DNA of 64,000 nucleotides from Moesziomyces globuligerus. Lineage: Eukaryota; Basidiomycota; Ustilaginomycetes; Ustilaginales; Ustilaginaceae. The position numbers and the translations under genes were made by a program. The DNA lies in NCBI GenBank assembly GCA_030849465.1, contig JARVLF010000015.1, positions 992,001 through 1,056,000 on the forward strand. The letters are read 5' to 3'. Of this stretch, positions 58,670 through 64,000 are shown in pieces. The notes under the pieces are model-generated. The model worked only from the letters and a program-made list of their open reading frames with translations, was not told the origin of the DNA and made no database searches. The number at the start of each line of letters is the position of its first letter. Position 1 is the first letter of the stretch.

Positions 58670-59959
58670 CGCAGGTCAGCAGATCGATGCGCAGGCCGAC
58701 GCGGAACGGCGTCACGACGATGATGCTGAGGAAGCGGAACGGATAGGGGAGAGAAGGGAGGGGTAGAGCGCTCTGGGGAGACCGTGTGTCTCAGATGTCT
58801 TTATAGTCGCAGCAGTGTCAATCTCAAGAGAGAGTGCAAAGTGTGGGGTCGAGAATGCGATTAGGGGTGTCACCTCAGCATGGCTCGAGCAGGCCGGCAG
58901 GGCCCAGCATTGCGAACAACAACACGGAGGAGAGGCTACTCAGGAAACTTTGGCGTGCACGCTGTCACGACCAGGAACGCGAACCCTTGAGCAGCCGAGG
59001 CGGCGATCGGACGGACGGAAGATGCGCGCCGAGGATGTCAGTCGCGATGGCGTGGGGCCGAGGGACTTGGCGCCATTCGATGCTGTTGATCGGGATCAGC
59101 ACGGAGAGTGTACAGCGGCAACGGAGGGGGGTTGTGAGAAAAGCCCATGCACCGAGAAATTGTGGTTGCAGTTGGATGCAGACCTCTGCAGGCTTGACAG
59201 CTGCGCGACGCGGAACGGACGCAAGACTCCGGAGGCTTTGCGCGCTTGCGCGCGCGCAGCGGCGATGGGAGCAAGCCACGGCGGGGTGTGGATTTGGCGC
59301 TCATCGATTCGGGGCACGTGGCAAGGGAGGGGGATCGGGTGCGGCAGTCGTGTGCCTGCTGGCTGCAGGGGTAGACAGGATGGAAGTGTTGGCAGCGATC
59401 GATGGCTCGGCAACGGCCTTTGTCAAATGGTACGCTCGGCGAATACCAACACACGCACGCAGACGCGCGCGGCTATCGATCCGAACGCGTCTCACTGGCC
59501 TGATGGGCATCGATGCTCTGCCTGCCGCTCCTCCCACTGCTCCGTGCGAGTGTTGTGATGTCCTGCATCGTAGCATCTTGCTCCACTCTTCAGTCTGCAT
59601 GGCCGAGGCGGGGCTCCAATCTGAGAAAGAAGAAGGAACGGACGACGCCTCCTTCCTCCGCGTGTCGTGGCCGAGGCTTAGACCCTGCTCCGCTCGTCTC
59701 CACCATCGCAGGCTATTTCCGCTGCGCCGGCAGCCTTGATGATTCACCGTGCATCTGCTGCCGTCTGAAATGCGCCCGCCATCCTTTCTGGACAATCCAA
59801 CTCATGCGACTCTCGTCGAGCCTGCGGCTTTCGACTCTCGCGCTGAAGCGTTCACCAGGGCGGGCTAAATCTATGTTGCATTCCTCTGTCATTCGCTGGG
59901 TCGATACGTCGGCCGATGGCATGATTCTACGTATGTCGAATGCGCCCACGACACAGAGA
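58670..59959. other. intergenic, promoter of the GH36 gene
   Basis: No supportable gene. Overlapping frames of up to 300 codons on the plus strand (58834-59739) are Arg/Ala/Ser rich and lack any signature. Confidence 0.5.
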
Positions 59960-62900
59960 TTAGGTCTGCTTGCGGCCGAACCCGAACGTCTTGCTGAGCG
60001 TCCGACTCGACAGGCTAGGTTTGCGCGATGGTAGTCCTTCCTCCGCTGACGCACCGCCTTCCGACACCACGCCTGCCGGCAACTGTTGCATGGAGTTGCG
60101 TTTGGATTGTGCCGTAGACGAGGATGAAGAGCTTGACGAAAACAGGTTGGACAGCATACCTTCCTTCTTTTCTGCTGCACCGGGCGGTACTGGTGTGTAG
60201 CTCGAAGAGGCTCTTCGCGCGTTTCTCGTCTTTGCATCCTTCTTCGACAACAGTCTCTCTAGTGGTGCGAACGAAGGGCCCGACGATCCTTCCTTGTGTG
60301 CTGCTGCCGAAGGGATCGTTGAAGCGGAGCCGACGCCCGAATCGATAGCAGAAGGCGTGACCACTGCGGGCGGAGCTTCCTCAGGATCCGCGACCAAGAC
60401 GCCGCCCATCATGTGGCTGCCATGCGGAGAGGGACGGCTTGTGGAGCCCCAAGGAGCTTCGGACAGTACGTTCGCCGAGGGGAAGCCTTCAGAGGCAGCT
60501 CGAGCTCGACGGTTCATGATCCCGCGCATCAGATTGTGCTCCCTTGCTTCGCGGTTCGCCGCAGCGTCGGTCTGGTTTCCAACCATCCGAGCGTATTTTG
60601 ACTCGCTAGGCGACTCGGTCGCGGCCCGACTGTTGAGCGTTTCTGAGGCCGGCGTCGACGTGGTCGGACCCGGGCGGGCGGGTGAAGCAAGACCGTCGCT
60701 GCCGACAGATTGTGAGGCATTCAAGAGTGCCGATCCATTGAGGTCGGTGGACGGAGTGACAGAAGACGAAGCGGTCGGATTGCCACGAGAGGCTCCGTCA
60801 TTCGCGCTGGTTGAATGAGTCGAGATGGAGGCATTGTCAGGGGTGGTACCCTCGACGTCTCCCCCTGCGAGCTTGGCCAGATCCCCAGACGTGGCCGATG
60901 CAGGGACAGCGGGCAGTCCAGTGGGGAGCGGGTCCATGGCCGAAGTGGTTTTCGGTCTCCTCCTCGACTGGCTGCCCGCACGTTTCTCGCGGTTGCGGAA
61001 CGAACCAAACCATCCGTTCGCCCCTTGGCCGGATTCGGCTCCACCGGCACTTCCGGCACCTAGAGCGCTTCCTTCGGTGACCGAGTCGAGACGTGATCGG
61101 TTTGGAACCGCGGCACCGCCCGTCCTTTCCGGCGAAGGGAGGTTCGTACGTGCGTCCATCGTGTCTGCGAGTGTTGTGCCAGCGCGGCCTCTGCCTTCCA
61201 GGCCTCCGTTCAGGGTCTTTTGATGGGCCGAAGCTTGAAGAGCTTGGAGAGTAGGATCTACGAGACCAAGGCCCTCAAAATCGAGATCGACCGCCTGGTA
61301 GAAGAGCACGTAGGCACTGCCCAGGCCAGGTCGGTCTCCATAGTACTTGGCGATCTCGGTCTCGTCGATGTACGTCACAACGTCATCGTCGAACTGAACC
61401 CAGCGATCGCCGACCTTGACCACGGCGATGTAGTGGCCGTGATGCGGTCCGGCGCCAATGTGCACGACGATGGCACAGAGCTCGTAGAGGCGATCAGGAT
61501 CCTCTGCGTCGTCTGATGTGTTGAAGAGACGCAGTTCGAGGGGAAAGACGACTCGATATGCTAGCTTGACGTAACGCTGTACCGTCTCCTCATACTTGAA
61601 GCGTTTGAGGTGCAGCGCAAGGATGTTGGGCAGCTTCTTGATCTTCATGCGCTTCTCGGCCTCTTGGAGTCCCGAGCAGGAGTCGCAAAAGAACTTGTTC
61701 CTCGATCGCAGCATCTCGGATGCCGAGAATTGTCGCAGGCACGAGGTGACGGATGAGTTTTGCTCAATGTCGATCGAGAGATCAAGAAAGCATTCGTCAC
61801 GCGATGTGATGGTCTCGCAAGTGAGACATCGCGTCTCGTTGGTGAGAACACCTTCAAAGAGGCGATGCACGCAAGTCTTGCCATTCGGTCCGACTTCCAT
61901 GATGTTGCTCTTGCGCTGCGCATCGACGGTCCTGTCCGACTCGGATCGTGCGTTGAGGTAGGGGTTACGGCTCTGCATTTTGACGCGGCTTCGCGTTTTG
62001 TCGGCATCGATGAGGTCTTCGCCAACCTTGTTGAGCACAAAATTGAGCATCTCGTGCGCATCCTGGTGCATGGTGCTGTCAAAGAGCACGTTCTCGCGCT
62101 TGAGGGTGCCGAGGAAAGCTTTGACCGCATTCGAGTCGACTGCTGGGAAGCCTGAAGCCAGCGTGCCCGTCGAGCTCGTTGAAATGGACAGTTTTGGTGG
62201 GACAGGGCTGGCGGCAGAATTGGTTGCGATGGGAATGGCTTGCGCTGTCGCAATGCTTGCACTGCCCGGATGATTCGCCGCGACGTGGTTGCCTGCTCCT
62301 CCTCTGCCTGAGACGCCGCCGGTGGTAGAGGGGCGACCGAGAATGGAAGTCCTTCTGGAAACGTTTGGTGGATCCGTGGAGGGTAAGGATGGGGGAGATG
62401 GGGTGATGGGGCTCGAGACGGGCAGGGAACCAGGTGCTGTGAGCCTGGTAGGCGAGGAGAGCGCCTTTTGGTGGCCTGATTGTTGGATGACCTCGAACAG
62501 GTCTCGGAGGGCGGCAAAGAGAGTGTCGGCAGGAGGGATGCCATCGACGGGCTCGGATGCGGAATCTGACGGCGATGGGTTGGTCGGGTCGATGATGCTG
62601 TTTTGGCTTCTTGGATGAGCGGGATCAGATTCTGAGTGGTCGCGATTGAGAAGCTTGTAGCTCAAAACAGAGTCACGGAACGGCCGACAGAAGTAGAGCG
62701 ACTGGAGCATCGAGTTGACGTAGCAAGTGTTGCCGAAGTTCTCCATGCCGAGGAGATAGCCGCCGCCTTCGGCTGCGTTGACGGGGATCTCGGAAGGCTT
62801 GCGAGAGATGACGGAGGACTGAGTCGTGGCTGACGACGAAGGAATGTAGCTTGTGCTGTGGAACGAATTGGACGAAGGGATCATGCCGCCGAAGAGCTGC

Positions 62901-63166
62901 ACAGAGGGAGCGGCCGGCTGTGCTGCAGCGAAGGGATTCGAGTTGAGCGGAGCGCGTGCCGATGGAGGGCTCAGGGCCGTGGAGCCGGCCGAGTTTGGTG
63001 AGGTGAGGCTGCCGGCGTGGGCCGAGCCAGGGGTGCCGATGGGCATGGCATGGCTCGCTGGAGACGCAGAGGCATGTTGAGAGCCTGGAAGGCTAGGGAC
63101 GGAGGAGGCCGACGACGGGGCAGAGGACTGATTGACGCCCAAGAGCCCTTTCCAGCTGAAGGACAT
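59960..63166 (-). CDS. ubiquitin carboxyl-terminal hydrolase, USP12/46-Ubp9/13 type
   Basis: Single-exon frame of 1068 residues from the ATG at 63166. A 130-residue Ser/Pro/Ala-rich N-terminus precedes the USP domain. The Cys box GMENFGNTCYVNSMLQSLY (catalytic Cys near residue 148) and the His box GPHHGHYIAVVKVGDRWVQF (His near 575) are intact. A long Ser/Pro/Gly-rich insertion (about 190-340) interrupts the fingers region, and two CxxC pairs (RCLTCE and FCDSC) form the zinc site. This domain order matches USP12/46 in animals and Ubp9/13 in yeast, which are activated by WD-repeat partners. The last 400 residues are disordered. Substrates cannot be read from the sequence. Confidence 0.93.
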   Translation of the reverse strand: MSFSWKGLLGVNQSSAPSSASSVPSLPGSQHASASPASHAMPIGTPGSAHAGSLTSPNSAGSTALSPPSARAPLNSNPFAAAQPAAPSVQLFGGMIPSSNSFHSTSYIPSSSATTQSSVISRKPSEIPVNAAEGGGYLLGMENFGNTCYVNSMLQSLYFCRPFRDSVLSYKLLNRDHSESDPAHPRSQNSIIDPTNPSPSDSASEPVDGIPPADTLFAALRDLFEVIQQSGHQKALSSPTRLTAPGSLPVSSPITPSPPSLPSTDPPNVSRRTSILGRPSTTGGVSGRGGAGNHVAANHPGSASIATAQAIPIATNSAASPVPPKLSISTSSTGTLASGFPAVDSNAVKAFLGTLKRENVLFDSTMHQDAHEMLNFVLNKVGEDLIDADKTRSRVKMQSRNPYLNARSESDRTVDAQRKSNIMEVGPNGKTCVHRLFEGVLTNETRCLTCETITSRDECFLDLSIDIEQNSSVTSCLRQFSASEMLRSRNKFFCDSCSGLQEAEKRMKIKKLPNILALHLKRFKYEETVQRYVKLAYRVVFPLELRLFNTSDDAEDPDRLYELCAIVVHIGAGPHHGHYIAVVKVGDRWVQFDDDVVTYIDETEIAKYYGDRPGLGSAYVLFYQAVDLDFEGLGLVDPTLQALQASAHQKTLNGGLEGRGRAGTTLADTMDARTNLPSPERTGGAAVPNRSRLDSVTEGSALGAGSAGGAESGQGANGWFGSFRNREKRAGSQSRRRPKTTSAMDPLPTGLPAVPASATSGDLAKLAGGDVEGTTPDNASISTHSTSANDGASRGNPTASSSVTPSTDLNGSALLNASQSVGSDGLASPARPGPTTSTPASETLNSRAATESPSESKYARMVGNQTDAAANREAREHNLMRGIMNRRARAASEGFPSANVLSEAPWGSTSRPSPHGSHMMGGVLVADPEEAPPAVVTPSAIDSGVGSASTIPSAAAHKEGSSGPSFAPLERLLSKKDAKTRNARRASSSYTPVPPGAAEKKEGMLSNLFSSSSSSSSTAQSKRNSMQQLPAGVVSEGGASAEEGLPSRKPSLSSRTLSKTFGFGRKQT

Positions 63167-64000
63167 GGCGACGACGAGACACGTGCAGATGCAGCGGCTG
63201 GTAGGTGGGATCTACGACAGGGGCGAGCCTGGAGCGTCTTGTGCCACCTTCGTTGGGACAGAGAAAGAGCGTGTTGCTATAAGGATGTGCCAGGTGCACG
63301 AGGGGAGGAGCGGATCTCAGCTGTTTGGGCGGGACGATAGTCTACCGGCGCATCTTGTCCACGGGGCCGCCAAAGAGGTGCTGAGTGGATAGCAAGGCTT
63401 ACACTGCCGGTGATGCAGAGATCGGAGGCTTTGCACACCTTGCGAGCGACGCCGATGAGAATGAAGCAGAAGGATGTCCAACAGCGTCTTGGAGGTTGTG
63501 GCCGCGATCAACGATTGCGATCGTGCGTGCGTCTCGATAGATCGTGTATGGTCGAAGTGTCACCTTGACTGTGGATGGAATGGCAAAGGACGAGAGCCCA
63601 CAATGGACCGAGGGAGAGGGCAGGGGAGGCGAGGCGAGGCGAGATGAAGAGGATGGGATGTGGAGCGTGTGGAGCGCGTGGAGCGTGTGGAGCTGGGATG
63701 GAGAGGCGAGGTGCAGCCTGGTTGGGGCAAGACACGGAGGCGAGGTGAGCACGGCATTCGAGTGAGCGAGAAGGAGCCAAGGGTTGGGGGAGCGCAGCCG
63801 AGCCAGGGACGCGAGGACAACCCGAGCTGCGGGAGGGGCAAAGTGGAGATCTGCAACGGGGCGCGGCGCGGTTGCAGCAGGCGACGGACGGTCCGCGTGG
63901 GGGCAATGGCAGGCTGGTGCTCAATATCGGCCAAGGAATTCCTCGGAAGGCCACCATGGTCAGAACAGGGCGCGGTGAAGGGGGGGGGATTGGGATTTGG
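63167..64000. other. right-edge region without a supportable gene
   Basis: Upstream of the ubiquitin hydrolase gene. Repetitive G/A-rich sequence with GGAGCGTGT-type units (about 63660-63695) and G-runs near the end (63979-63987) are present. An ATG at 63957 in good context opens only a short Gly-rich frame to the edge, so I cannot call a gene. Confidence 0.5.

Noticed and set aside
58834..59739. 301-codon frame upstream of the GH36 gene
   Set aside because: Arg/Ala/Ser-rich shadow-type composition with no recognisable fold or motif; two other long frames overlap it.
63957..64000. Start of a gene at the right edge (ATG at 63957)
   Set aside because: Only 15 codons are visible, Gly-rich because of a G-run, and nothing identifies a product.

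Overview
The window looks like nuclear DNA of a smut fungus (Ustilaginaceae, close to Ustilago/Sporisorium). Genes are dense and mostly intron-poor, third codon positions are strongly G/C biased (hence very long antisense open frames), introns are short GT-AG with gtaagt/gtgagt donors and usually a CTGAC-type branch point, and the gene set is eukaryotic and fungal: MCM6, Prp31, Rrp15, Pex4, DASH Dad4, a SUR7/PalI protein, P5A ATPase, CorA/Alr-type Mg transporter and a microbial-type opsin. The species cannot be fixed from the sequence alone.

Layout, left to right (+/- strand): UPF0658-like Golgi membrane protein (+, 1483-2625); large MIT-domain protein (+, 3609-7952); SUR7/PalI protein with a hidden 31-nt first exon (-, 9027-10251); a 3-kb stretch with no supportable gene; CorA/Alr-Mnr2-type Mg transporter (+, 13301-15955); MOSC/mARC-like protein (-, two exons, 16094-17551); ACSS3/PrpE-type acyl-CoA synthetase running in frame into an MDR-family reductase (+, five exons, 18122-22042); Prp31 (-); a 159-aa unknown (+); Mcm6 (+); neutral ceramidase (+); succinyl-CoA ligase beta (-); Rrp15 (+); phospholipase D (+); Pex4 (-); a 2.3-kb gene-free stretch; proton-pump-type opsin (+, two exons); Spf1-type P5A ATPase (-); Dad4 (+, three exons); Dal5-type MFS permease (+); GH36/raffinose-synthase-like protein (-); ubiquitin hydrolase of the USP12/46-Ubp9/13 type (-); and a gene-free right edge. 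These are mostly unrelated housekeeping genes; I see no gene cluster, transposon, CRISPR, rRNA or tRNA.

The standout is the acyl-CoA synthetase/reductase locus. The synthetase's conserved C-terminal tail is on the same exon as the start of the reductase, with no stop between, so the fully spliced mRNA should encode one protein of about 1128 aa ending in Ser-Lys-Leu, a canonical peroxisomal signal. The donor of intron 3 (GA|GTAAGT) contains an in-frame TAA, so retaining that intron would instead end the synthetase after 693 aa without reductase or peroxisomal signal. The domain pairing resembles bacterial propionyl-CoA synthase (synthetase-hydratase-MDR reductase) without its central hydratase. 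This is a prediction from splice-site reading and needs transcript evidence.
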